DNA of 33,619 nt. Origin: Geobacteraceae bacterium (GTDB lineage Bacteria; Desulfobacterota; Desulfuromonadia; Geobacterales; Geobacteraceae). The position numbers and the translations under genes were made by a program. The DNA lies in assembly GCA_028683555.1 (NCBI GenBank), contig JAQUHN010000022.1, positions 1 through 33,619 of the forward strand. Reading direction: 5' to 3'. Positions within the stretch are counted from its first letter, which is position 1; the number at the start of each line of letters is the position of its first letter. Below are positions 7,620-16,109 of this stretch, piece by piece. The notes under the pieces were generated by a model. It did not search any database and was not told the DNA's origin. It saw nothing but the letters and a program-made list of their open reading frames with translations.

Positions 7620-9173
7620 ATGAACATATTCCTGAAGACAGCCGCTGCCGCTCGGTCGAGCAGCTTTCACTCCCGCGCTCCGTACCGGGCCCAGCGGGAT
7701 ATTTTCTACCGGCTTCTTTCCAGCGGTTCGCAAACCCGGTTCGGCAGGGACCACGGTTTCGACAGACTGGTTGGACTTCCCTTCGACGTGGCGTATGCCT
7801 ATTACCGGGAAAACGTCCCGATACGAACCTATGCCGATTTCTGGAACGAGTATTTCTCACCTGGTTTCCGGAAAAAAAACGGCAAGGTTTCCATCTTGCT
7901 GGAAAATGTCACTTGGCCTGGCCGGGTGCCCTTTTACTGTGAAACCTCCGGCACAACCGCGCCAACCAAATTCATACCCTTTACCCGGGAGATGTTTGCG
8001 GAAAACCGTCGGGCCGCCGTTGACATGACCGCCTGTTACCTTGCGAAAAGCGTCAACAGCAAGCTTTTCGGGGGAAAGCTCCTCTACATGTCTGGCAACA
8101 CGGACCTGCGAGAGGTAGGGAGCGGCGCATACAGCGGCGACATGAGCGCCATCACCCTGAGAAACCGCCCCCTGTACATGCGCCCGTTCATTGCCCCGGA
8201 CGAAGAAACTTCGCGTCTCCCCTGGGAGCAGAAGGTAGAAGCCATGGCCCGGCTGCTCCTGAAAGATGACACAATCCGCGGCATATCAGGCGTCCCTCCC
8301 TGGATACTCCTTCTCCTGAAGAGGTGCGCCGAAATGGGGGGAAAGGAGGTATCGGAACTCCTCCCCCACCTGGAACTCATCATCCACGGGGGCACCAGCA
8401 TGAAGCCGTATCGCGGCGAATTCGACCGCCTCTTCGGCACCCGGCAACCGGCTTTGCTTGAGTTGCTCCCTTCTTCCGAGGCTTTCATGGCGTTCCAGGT
8501 CCCAGGCGAAGAACTGATGCGCTTCACCCCTTACTACGGTGTCTTTTTCGAATTCGTCTCTTTCGAGCACCTTGACGAGCGCGGCACTCCCCGCTTTGAC
8601 GCAACGGCGGTCCCTCTTGAGGAAATCGAACTGAACAAACGCTACGCCGTGATACTCTCGACCTGCGCGGGACTATGGAGATACCATATCGGCGATACGC
8701 TGCGCTTTACCTCTCACGACCCGCTGTTCATGAAATTTACCGGCCGGGACCGTTTTCTCGACCGATTCGAGGAAAAGGTTACCCAGGGGGAAGTTGAAGA
8801 GGCTGTTGCAGACCTGAACCGGATACCGTGTGTTGATGTGCGGGAATTTCTGGTCGGCCCACATATCGCCGACCGGCGCCATCTTTGGATACTGGCGCTA
8901 CGGCATGACAGCATCCGCAACAACGCACTCTTTGCCGACCGCCTGGATTCGAGCCTTATGTCCCAGAATGCCGATTATGCGGCATTTCGCTCCCAAGCAA
9001 GAATAGCTAAACCGGAGGTCATAAGCGTCGATGAAGGATTAATCTATACATGGTCAAAGAAAATGCGGGGCAAGCTGGGCGGGCAGAGCAAAATACCCCA
9101 TATCGACCCGACACCGGATGGCGAAATGACCAGGAGCCTGGTTGAGTACGTGAAAGCAAATACTACGCGTTAG
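7620..9173 (+). CDS. GH3 auxin-responsive-promoter-family acyl-adenylating enzyme
   Basis: A 517-residue member of the GH3 family. These acyl-adenylating enzymes are known in plants to conjugate carboxylic acids such as auxin and jasmonate to amino acids; bacterial members are mostly uncharacterised. Seen: TRFGRDHGF near residue 40-47, the common family start; ETSGTTAPTK at 109-117, the ATP phosphate loop; SGNTDLREVGSGAYSGD; ELLPSSEAF; YGVFFEFV; LWRYHIGDTLRF before the C-terminal subdomain. All ATP-binding motifs look intact. The start is uncertain: ATG 7620 fits where the family usually begins but has a poor ribosome site, while ATG 7566 has AAGGAG but overlaps the hydrolase gene by 41 bp and adds 18 unusual residues. 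It lies between a hydrolase and a cyclic-di-GMP protein on the same strand. Substrate acid and acceptor are unknown. Confidence 0.9.
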   Translation: MNIFLKTAAAARSSSFHSRAPYRAQRDIFYRLLSSGSQTRFGRDHGFDRLVGLPFDVAYAYYRENVPIRTYADFWNEYFSPGFRKKNGKVSILLENVTWPGRVPFYCETSGTTAPTKFIPFTREMFAENRRAAVDMTACYLAKSVNSKLFGGKLLYMSGNTDLREVGSGAYSGDMSAITLRNRPLYMRPFIAPDEETSRLPWEQKVEAMARLLLKDDTIRGISGVPPWILLLLKRCAEMGGKEVSELLPHLELIIHGGTSMKPYRGEFDRLFGTRQPALLELLPSSEAFMAFQVPGEELMRFTPYYGVFFEFVSFEHLDERGTPRFDATAVPLEEIELNKRYAVILSTCAGLWRYHIGDTLRFTSHDPLFMKFTGRDRFLDRFEEKVTQGEVEEAVADLNRIPCVDVREFLVGPHIADRRHLWILALRHDSIRNNALFADRLDSSLMSQNADYAAFRSQARIAKPEVISVDEGLIYTWSKKMRGKLGGQSKIPHIDPTPDGEMTRSLVEYVKANTTR

Positions 9174-9189
9174 AGGCAAAGGAAAAACT

Positions 9190-11067
9190 ATGTCCGGCAG
9201 AGTACGAATCAAATGGGAATTCGATGACGATGCGAAAAATCTCCTTCTTGCGACTCCTGCCATAATCAACAACGACGAATTGACAATCACCAAAGACCTG
9301 GAATCGATCCGAAAAATAATCACCGGCAACGTTCTGGCGACCTTTTTCCAGCCGATTTATGCCATGCAAGATGGCTCTGTGCTCGGCTACGAAGCCTTGT
9401 CAAGAGTTATGGGAGAAAACCCTTTCGGCGAGATACGGGAGTTATTCCTGAGAGCGCTTAAATCCGGCTGTATCTGCGCGCTCGATTGCGCCTGCCTTTC
9501 GACAGCCCTGAAGACTGCCAATACTTTTTCCCTGGCAGAAAGATCCGAATACCTTTTCATGAATCTTTGCCCGGAAACCCTGATGAACAACGGTCTTTTT
9601 CTCGAAACCTGCGACAGTCTCGTTGAGACACTCGGCATCTCTCGTGAGCAGATTGTTCTGGAAATAACCGAAGAAAGCATGATCTCCAACTATGCCTTTT
9701 TCAGGCAATCTTTAGAGAAATACCGGCAGTTGGGATATAAAATCGCCATCGATGATTTCGGCGCCGGGTACGGCGGGCTGAAAATGCTCTCCACCATTGA
9801 ACCTGATTTCGTAAAAATCGACCGCCATTTCATTTCGGATATCGACCGGGCCACCATCAAGTACAACCTGGTGGACGCCATCGCCACGGCCTGCCATCGC
9901 ATCGGCATCGCTGTCGTAGCCGAAGGGATTGAACGAGAAGAAGAACTCTCTGTTCTCCAGAACACCGGCATACAGTATATGCAGGGTTATATCCTGGGCT
10001 ACCCTTCACCATATATGAACGCCGGCCCCGGCAGCCCCCCTATCCTTTCCGTCAACGCAAAAGATCCGGCCCCTCGCTACGGAGAACCCTCCTGCATCGG
10101 CGATCTAAGCTCGAGAACAGAGCCAATCGCTCCGGAGAGCCAAGTCATCAACGCTCTCAGGAGGTTTACCGACAACCGGCATCTGCGTTCCCTGCCGGTT
10201 GCGGATGGGTCCAATGTTGTCGGCATGCTGCACAGGAGCAGGTTTCTCGAAGAGAATATCATCGGCAGACATGGCTACGGATATTCCATGAATACCTACA
10301 AAACCGTGGCGGATGTCATGGAACGAAATTTCTTCCTCTGCGAAGCATATACCTCCATCGATGACGTTTCCCGTCGTATCCAGTCGCGAACAACAGCACT
10401 TCAGTATGACGATATCTGCGTTACGCGCACCGGCAGATACCATGGAACCGTATCGATCTCCCTCCTGCTGAACGCAATTATGGAAAGGAATATCATCCTG
10501 GCAAAAGGAAGCAATCCGCTCACCGGGATGCCGGGCAATGATTTCATCCAGCGCGAAATCTCGCTTCGGCTGAACCAGAGCATGCATTTCGACGTCTCCT
10601 ATATCGACATCGACAACTTCAAACCATTCAATGACCATTACGGCTTCGAACGGGGCGATTACGTCATAAAATCCCTGTCTTCGATTATCACAACCGTTCT
10701 CGGTCGCCAGGCATCATCGTCATTCAACTTTGCCGGCCATATCGGCGGAGACGACTTCATCGTTGTCAGCCGTCCACAGGATTCACTGCAGATAGCCCGG
10801 GAGATCAACAGCGAATTCGAATCCCACCTTCCGATCTTCCACGGTCAGACTGACTTCAATAGCGGCAGTTACTCGGCAAAAAACCGCCGCGGAGACGAAG
10901 AAGAATACAACATCCTGTCCATCTCCATCGGCATTGTCAGCACCGAAGTCTGCAGGATCGAATCCTTCCCCCAGCTCGCCTCACTGGCAACAGATGTAAA
11001 GAAAAAGGCCAAGATGGAAAACGGGTTTTCCATCGTACGGGACAGACAGCTACATCGACCAGGGTGA
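9190..11067 (+). CDS. EAL-CBS-GGDEF cyclic-di-GMP signalling protein
   Basis: A 625-residue soluble protein in the order EAL (about 45-275), CBS pair (about 305-435), GGDEF (about 440-615); no membrane segment. EAL residues look intact: EAL 68-70, N126, E158 in LEITEE, DDFGAGYG at 188-195, K209 and E245, with QGYILGYP at the end. Phosphodiesterase activity is therefore likely. The GGDEF half reads GGDDF (519-523), with Asp for the normally invariant Glu, and has no RxxD inhibitory site five residues before it. It may be weak, inactive or a GTP sensor. CBS domains usually bind adenine nucleotides, suggesting energy-linked control (inference). The ATG has AAAGG 7 bases upstream. It is 16 bp after the GH3 gene and probably the last gene of that operon. 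Confidence 0.92.
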   Translation: MSGRVRIKWEFDDDAKNLLLATPAIINNDELTITKDLESIRKIITGNVLATFFQPIYAMQDGSVLGYEALSRVMGENPFGEIRELFLRALKSGCICALDCACLSTALKTANTFSLAERSEYLFMNLCPETLMNNGLFLETCDSLVETLGISREQIVLEITEESMISNYAFFRQSLEKYRQLGYKIAIDDFGAGYGGLKMLSTIEPDFVKIDRHFISDIDRATIKYNLVDAIATACHRIGIAVVAEGIEREEELSVLQNTGIQYMQGYILGYPSPYMNAGPGSPPILSVNAKDPAPRYGEPSCIGDLSSRTEPIAPESQVINALRRFTDNRHLRSLPVADGSNVVGMLHRSRFLEENIIGRHGYGYSMNTYKTVADVMERNFFLCEAYTSIDDVSRRIQSRTTALQYDDICVTRTGRYHGTVSISLLLNAIMERNIILAKGSNPLTGMPGNDFIQREISLRLNQSMHFDVSYIDIDNFKPFNDHYGFERGDYVIKSLSSIITTVLGRQASSSFNFAGHIGGDDFIVVSRPQDSLQIAREINSEFESHLPIFHGQTDFNSGSYSAKNRRGDEEEYNILSISIGIVSTEVCRIESFPQLASLATDVKKKAKMENGFSIVRDRQLHRPG

Positions 11068-11160
11068 GGATTCTTCGATTCCAATCTCTCTCCGGCAAGC
11101 GCAACTGCGGCTTTATCGGTAACAACGGAATCTGTCACTGCATCCGTTACAACTACCCGC

Positions 11161-13413
11161 TCATTTCCGCAGCAACCGTAAGCCGTTGAACACCACCAGC
11201 AGACTTGCACCAACATCGGCAAATACCGCCATCCACATGGTGCCCAAGCCAACCAGGGTAAGCACCACAAAGAGGACCTTGATTCCCAGTGCCAGGGTAA
11301 TATTCTGAACGAGCACTGCTCTCGTGGCTTGTGACAGACGGACGAAGGTCGGTATTTTGCGTAGATCATCGTCCATCAAAGCCACGTCTGCAGTTTCAAT
11401 GGCAGTATCAGTCCCCATGGCACCCATGGCGAAGCCGATATCGGCCCGCGCCAGGGCCGGGGCATCGTTGATGCCGTCACCAACCATGCCCACCATTCCC
11501 TCGGCGCCGAACTCCTCGATTGCTCTCAGCTTGTCCTCGGGCAACTGGTTGCCGCGCGCCCGGTCGATCCCGACGTGAGCGGCAATGGACTGGGCGGTGT
11601 GCAGATTGTCCCCTGACAGCATCACGGTCTTGACGCCCAGGCGATGCAGATCCTCAATTGCTTGACGGCTGGTATCCTTGACGGTGTCGGCCACGGCAAA
11701 CAATGCCAGGATCTGCTGTTCATCGCTTAACATCACCACGGACTTGCCCTGGCGTTCCAGCAGGTCCAGCACTGTTTCGAGTTCCGCAGAACAGAGATCC
11801 TTTTCATCCGCCAGACGCCGGTTGCCAAGATAATAGGTCCGGCCGGCAATGACGCCACGCACGCCACGACCGGCAAGAGCCTCGAACGCGGTCACATTCT
11901 CATGCCGTACCCCGTCAAGTGCAAAACTGTTGGCCACGGCTTGCGACACTGGATGATCGGAGCGAGCGGCCAGACTGGCAGCCAAGAGTCGGCACTGGTC
12001 GGCAGCCAGGTCTCCTCGCACCTCGAAATCGGTCTGTACCGGTTTACCATGGGTAAGGGTGCCGGTCTTGTCGAACGCCAGCCAGGCCAACTTGCGGCCT
12101 TCCTCCAGGTAGACACCGCCCTTGATAAGAATCCCGTGCCGTGCCGCCGCAGCCAGACCACTGACAATCGTTACCGGCGTCGAAATCACCAGGGCACAGG
12201 GGCAGGCGATGACCAGCAGCACCAAGGCCTTGTAGATCCAGTCCTGCCAGCCACCAGCCATGAACAGCGGCGGCACAACGGCAACCGCCAGCGCCATGGC
12301 GAAGACAAGCGGGGTATAGATGCGGGCGAAACGGTCGACAAAGCGTTGTGTCGGAGCTTTCGCCCCTTGCGCCTCCTCGACCGTGTGAATGATGCGTGCC
12401 AGGGTGGTGTTGCTTGCCGCAGCCGTCACGCGGAACTCGAAGGAGCTGGCCTGGTTGATCGTCCCGGCGAACACCGCATCACCTTCAGCCTTGTCCACCG
12501 GCAGGCTTTCCCCGGTAATCGGCGCCTGGTTCACTGTTGAACGGCCGGCGACGATCCTGCCGTCCAGGCCGATGCGCTCACCCGGCCTCACCCGCACCAC
12601 GCTTTCAACAGGAACCGCGCTGGCTTCAATTTCCTGCCAGGAGCCATCTGCCTGCTGAACGGTGGCCTTTTCCGGGGCAAGCTTCATCAACCCCTCAATC
12701 GCATTACGCGTCCGGTCAAGCGACTTGACCTCGATCAGTTCGGCGAGGGTAAACAGGACCATGACCATTGCTGCTTCCGGCCACACACCCAAAAACAGCG
12801 CACCGGTCACGGCAATGCTCATCAACGCATTGATGTTCAGATTACCATTGGCGATGGCCAACAGACCCTTTTTAAAGGTAGCCAGGCCAGAAGTAGCAAC
12901 AGCCACTATGGCCAGTACTACAACCAACCAGCCGGGCAGGCCCATCCAGCTGACACCCTCTGCTGCAATCGCCGCTACGCAGGCCAGAACCAAGGGCCAC
13001 AAAGGCTTCTTCGTCGCAACCTCGGCAAGTGACCTCTCGGTGTCTGCCAGTTCCGGTTGAAAACCGAGGGAGCGCACCGCTTCCAGAATCTCATCCAGGG
13101 CGTCCGGCTGATGCACTACGGTCAGCACCCGCTGCAAAAGGTTGAACTCCATGCTCTTGACCGAGGACATGCGCCCCAGCTTGGTGCGGATCAGGGTCTC
13201 TTCGATAGGGCAATCCATCTGCATGATGCGGATCGCGGTGCGGGTACCCTCCGCGACCGTATCCTGCGCAGCCAGACGCTCCAGCGTGGACGGGACAGGA
13301 GAGCAGCACGGCCCGTGTTCGTGATCATGTCCATGTTCGTGGCTATGGTCATGTTCACGATCATGCTCATGGTGACGATTTTTCTCGTAGTTATGATTGC
13401 AGCACTCAGCCAT
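11161..13413 (-). CDS. cadA: Zn(II)/Cd(II)/Pb(II)-translocating P1B-type ATPase
   Basis: A 750-residue heavy-metal efflux ATPase of the ZntA/CadA group. Seen in order: a His-rich metal-binding tail at residues 7-37; a heavy-metal-associated domain with MDCPIEE at 66-72 (the MDCP form typical of Zn/Cd pumps); paired membrane helices; TGES at 300-303; the CPC membrane metal site at 404-406; phosphorylated Asp448 in DKTGT; SDHP at 486-488; GDGIND at 645-650; and Asp733 in FADVGAS of the last helix pair, typical of Zn/Cd/Pb specificity. The start is ATG 13413, with AAGGAG 6 bases upstream; a longer in-frame reading would lose that site. It is convergent with the EAL gene and divergent from the PHP-GT gene, between two groups of unusual biosynthetic genes. 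No ArsR or MerR regulator is adjacent. Confidence 0.96.
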   Translation of the reverse strand: MAECCNHNYEKNRHHEHDREHDHSHEHGHDHEHGPCCSPVPSTLERLAAQDTVAEGTRTAIRIMQMDCPIEETLIRTKLGRMSSVKSMEFNLLQRVLTVVHQPDALDEILEAVRSLGFQPELADTERSLAEVATKKPLWPLVLACVAAIAAEGVSWMGLPGWLVVVLAIVAVATSGLATFKKGLLAIANGNLNINALMSIAVTGALFLGVWPEAAMVMVLFTLAELIEVKSLDRTRNAIEGLMKLAPEKATVQQADGSWQEIEASAVPVESVVRVRPGERIGLDGRIVAGRSTVNQAPITGESLPVDKAEGDAVFAGTINQASSFEFRVTAAASNTTLARIIHTVEEAQGAKAPTQRFVDRFARIYTPLVFAMALAVAVVPPLFMAGGWQDWIYKALVLLVIACPCALVISTPVTIVSGLAAAARHGILIKGGVYLEEGRKLAWLAFDKTGTLTHGKPVQTDFEVRGDLAADQCRLLAASLAARSDHPVSQAVANSFALDGVRHENVTAFEALAGRGVRGVIAGRTYYLGNRRLADEKDLCSAELETVLDLLERQGKSVVMLSDEQQILALFAVADTVKDTSRQAIEDLHRLGVKTVMLSGDNLHTAQSIAAHVGIDRARGNQLPEDKLRAIEEFGAEGMVGMVGDGINDAPALARADIGFAMGAMGTDTAIETADVALMDDDLRKIPTFVRLSQATRAVLVQNITLALGIKVLFVVLTLVGLGTMWMAVFADVGASLLVVFNGLRLLRK

Positions 13414-13695
13414 GGATGACTCCTTGTTACGTTTGTTTATCGCTCGAGCTTTGGCCACAAAGAACGCAAAAATCACATCCGGAATGCGAAGATGTGGCCG
13501 GACCTCTCAGTATCTACAACCAGTAAAAGCGATCACAGGTCTCTTAGTATTATACGTTCATACCGTAATCGCGTCTATGCAGGGCGTAGCAGTTGGAGAA
13601 GAAAAATTGCAATCGAGAAATTCAGGATCCGGAATTCACCAAAACGTTTCATTGGACACATAAAACTGTAATGGAGCGATGGTATACATCGAATC

Positions 13696-16101
13696 ATGAA
13701 GATATCAAGAGCAGACCTTCACGTTCATTCAAGTCATTCCAACAAACCGAGCTACTGGGCGCTGCGCAAATTCAACTGCCCGGAAAGCTACTCATCTCCG
13801 CAGTTCATTTACCATGCGGCGCGCAAACAGGAAATGGACTACGTCACCATCACCGACCACAACACCATCACCGGTGCCCTGGAGATCGCCCATCTGCCAG
13901 GAGCTTTCGTCAGTTCGGAAGTGACCTGCTACTTTCCGGAAGACGGCTGCAAGCTGCACGTGGTGGTACTGAACGTCACGGAGGCCATTTTCAGGGAGAT
14001 CATGGACCTGCGCAAGAACGTCTACGAACTGGTTCTTTATCTTCACCACTCCGGCATCCCCCATTTCGTGGCACATCCGCTTTATGCCCAGAACGACCGG
14101 CTATCCTCCGACCACCTGGAAAAGATGCTCCTACTGTTCAGGGTCTTTGAGATAAAGAACGGCGCACGGTCCAGGCGTTACGGATCTTTCCTGGAGAACC
14201 TCCTCGACGGACTGACGCCGAAAAAGATATCGGCGCTTGCGGACAGACACGGTATCGAACCGGTCGGCACTACGCCCTGGATCAAGGGAAGGGTCGGCGG
14301 CTCCGACGATCACAGTGGTCTCTTCATTGCCGGAGCCCATACGGTGGTTCCGGAGGCCGAGACACTCAGCGATTTTCTCCACGGAGTACACCGGCAACTT
14401 TCACAACCGGCAGGCGAGGATGGAGATCCACTTACCCTTGCCCATAGCCTTTACTCCATTACCCACAGCTTCTACCGGCAGCGGATCGGATCCGGGACCG
14501 CAGCCTCGATGCCGTTCATCAAGGCCCTGCTGGAGCGGTTTCTCGATTCGGCCGGAGAGCGATTTTCTTTTCTGGAAAAGCTGAAACTGTTTATCCGCAG
14601 GAACCTCCCGGATGGAAGCGCCCGGGGAATGAACTCCAGCTTCGAGGGAATGCTGGACAAAGAAGCGAAACGTTTGTTAAAGGATGCGGATTTTCTGCGA
14701 AGCATCGGCACGGAGAGCCGGAACCGCAAGATTTTTGCCGTGACCAGCTACCTGGCCAACCGGATGATCTATCTCTACACGGAACGTTTGACGCGGTTAT
14801 CGTTCTCGTCCGGCTTCTTCGACCTTGTCCATTCACTGAGTACCATCGGGCTGGTCCATCTCCTTATCTCGCCATATTATCTCTCCTTTCACCACCAGCA
14901 TCGGGGCAAGGGCCTCATGGCGGAACTCGCAGAAAGATTCGATGCTCGGGAAATGCTGGAAAAGAAAGATAAAATAGCCCTGTTCACCGACACCCTGCAT
15001 GAAATCAACGGTGTCGCCATTACCATCCGCAGGCTTATCGAAATTGCCAGAGCGCGGGGCGTAGAGTTGACGGTCATCACCTCTTCGCCGAATCCGACCG
15101 GCTATGAAAACGGGGTCATGAACTTCCGTTCCATCGGCGATTTCATTCTTCCCGAATACCCGGAGTTGAAGCTCCACTTCCCCCCGATTCTCGATGTAAT
15201 CGACTATTTCGAGCGGGAAGGATTCACCCGTATCCATGTTAGCACCCCCGGTACCGTCGGACTGCTCGGGCTGTCAATTGCCAAGCTGATGGATTTTCCC
15301 GTTGCCGGCACCTACCATACCGACATCCCTCAGTACGTGCGCAGCCTTACCTCGGACGAAATGCTGGAGCGGGCTGCCTGGGGATTCATGATCTGGTTCT
15401 ATGGCCAGATGGACGAAGTCATGGTCCCCTCGGCCAGCACCCGCACGCAGCTCATCGAACGTGGCCTGGCGGCGGAAAAGACCTGTCCCCTGCCCCGCTG
15501 GGTAGACACGCAACAATTCTCTCCCGAGCATCGCGACCCGCTTTTCTGGGAAAGGTACGGCAGTGTCGAAGGAATGAAATTCCTCTATGTAGGCAGAGTG
15601 TCGCTGGAAAAGAATCTTGATCTCCTGGCGGATGCCTGTAGCATGTTATCCGCTGACGGAGCTCCCTTTCAGCTGGTCATAGTGGGTGACGGGCCTTACA
15701 GAAAAGAACTGCAGGAAAAGCTGAACGAATACCCGGTCACCTTTACCGGCTTCCTCACAGGGGAAAACCTTGCCGCAGCCTATGCCTCGGCCGATGTGTT
15801 CGTTTTTCCCAGCACCACCGATACCTTCGGCAATGTAGTCCTGGAAGCCCAGGCATCGGGCCTCCCGGTAATCGTCTCCGACGAAGGAGGCCCGCAGGAG
15901 CTGATGCAGGATAGAATAACCGGCATAGTGACAAAGGCCGGCAGCGTCGAACACCTTGTCGAGGCAATGCGATCCTTCCTCATGGATCCGGCAAAAACCA
16001 GGGAGATCGGCCAAAATGCCCGCATCTTTACCGAGCGGGGAGCCGTCTCGGTACCCGATGCCTGCGGAACCATTCTCATGCCGAATGTCGCAAATTACTG
16101 A
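13696..16101 (+). CDS. PHP-domain phosphoesterase fused to a GT4 glycosyltransferase
   Basis: An 801-residue two-domain protein. Residues 1 to about 235 form a PHP metal-dependent phosphoesterase-like domain with its ligand motifs intact: H9-x-H11, TDHN at 53-56, FVAHPLY, and GGSDDHSG near 197-204. A helical linker of about 190 residues follows. About 425-790 is a GT-B glycosyltransferase of family 4, with TDTLHEINGVAITIRRL, HTDIPQY, FLYVGRVSLEKNLDLL, IVGDGPYRKEL, and the E-x7-E-type nucleotide-sugar motif PSTTDTFGNVVLEAQASG. The first domain may act on a phosphorylated sugar or lipid and the second add a sugar (inference). The last 20 residues are unlike usual GT4 ends. The ribosome site is poor. 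The radical SAM gene begins 8 bp after the stop, so the two are almost certainly co-transcribed. Confidence 0.92.
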   Translation: MKISRADLHVHSSHSNKPSYWALRKFNCPESYSSPQFIYHAARKQEMDYVTITDHNTITGALEIAHLPGAFVSSEVTCYFPEDGCKLHVVVLNVTEAIFREIMDLRKNVYELVLYLHHSGIPHFVAHPLYAQNDRLSSDHLEKMLLLFRVFEIKNGARSRRYGSFLENLLDGLTPKKISALADRHGIEPVGTTPWIKGRVGGSDDHSGLFIAGAHTVVPEAETLSDFLHGVHRQLSQPAGEDGDPLTLAHSLYSITHSFYRQRIGSGTAASMPFIKALLERFLDSAGERFSFLEKLKLFIRRNLPDGSARGMNSSFEGMLDKEAKRLLKDADFLRSIGTESRNRKIFAVTSYLANRMIYLYTERLTRLSFSSGFFDLVHSLSTIGLVHLLISPYYLSFHHQHRGKGLMAELAERFDAREMLEKKDKIALFTDTLHEINGVAITIRRLIEIARARGVELTVITSSPNPTGYENGVMNFRSIGDFILPEYPELKLHFPPILDVIDYFEREGFTRIHVSTPGTVGLLGLSIAKLMDFPVAGTYHTDIPQYVRSLTSDEMLERAAWGFMIWFYGQMDEVMVPSASTRTQLIERGLAAEKTCPLPRWVDTQQFSPEHRDPLFWERYGSVEGMKFLYVGRVSLEKNLDLLADACSMLSADGAPFQLVIVGDGPYRKELQEKLNEYPVTFTGFLTGENLAAAYASADVFVFPSTTDTFGNVVLEAQASGLPVIVSDEGGPQELMQDRITGIVTKAGSVEHLVEAMRSFLMDPAKTREIGQNARIFTERGAVSVPDACGTILMPNVANY

Positions 16102-16109
16102 GAGGTTTT

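Noticed and set aside
11119-11150. Hairpin between the convergent EAL and cadA genes as a terminator
   Set aside because: The stem needs bulges and neither strand shows a T-run.
13453-13499. GGCCACA/TGTGGCC inverted repeat between cadA and the PHP-GT gene as a metal-regulator operator
   Set aside because: Arms are 33 bp apart, unlike MerR or ArsR sites, and no clear promoter elements frame it.
16020-16101. Frameshift at the end of the PHP-GT protein
   Set aside because: The last 20 residues look atypical, but neither alternative frame restores a family-like ending, so no lesion can be shown.
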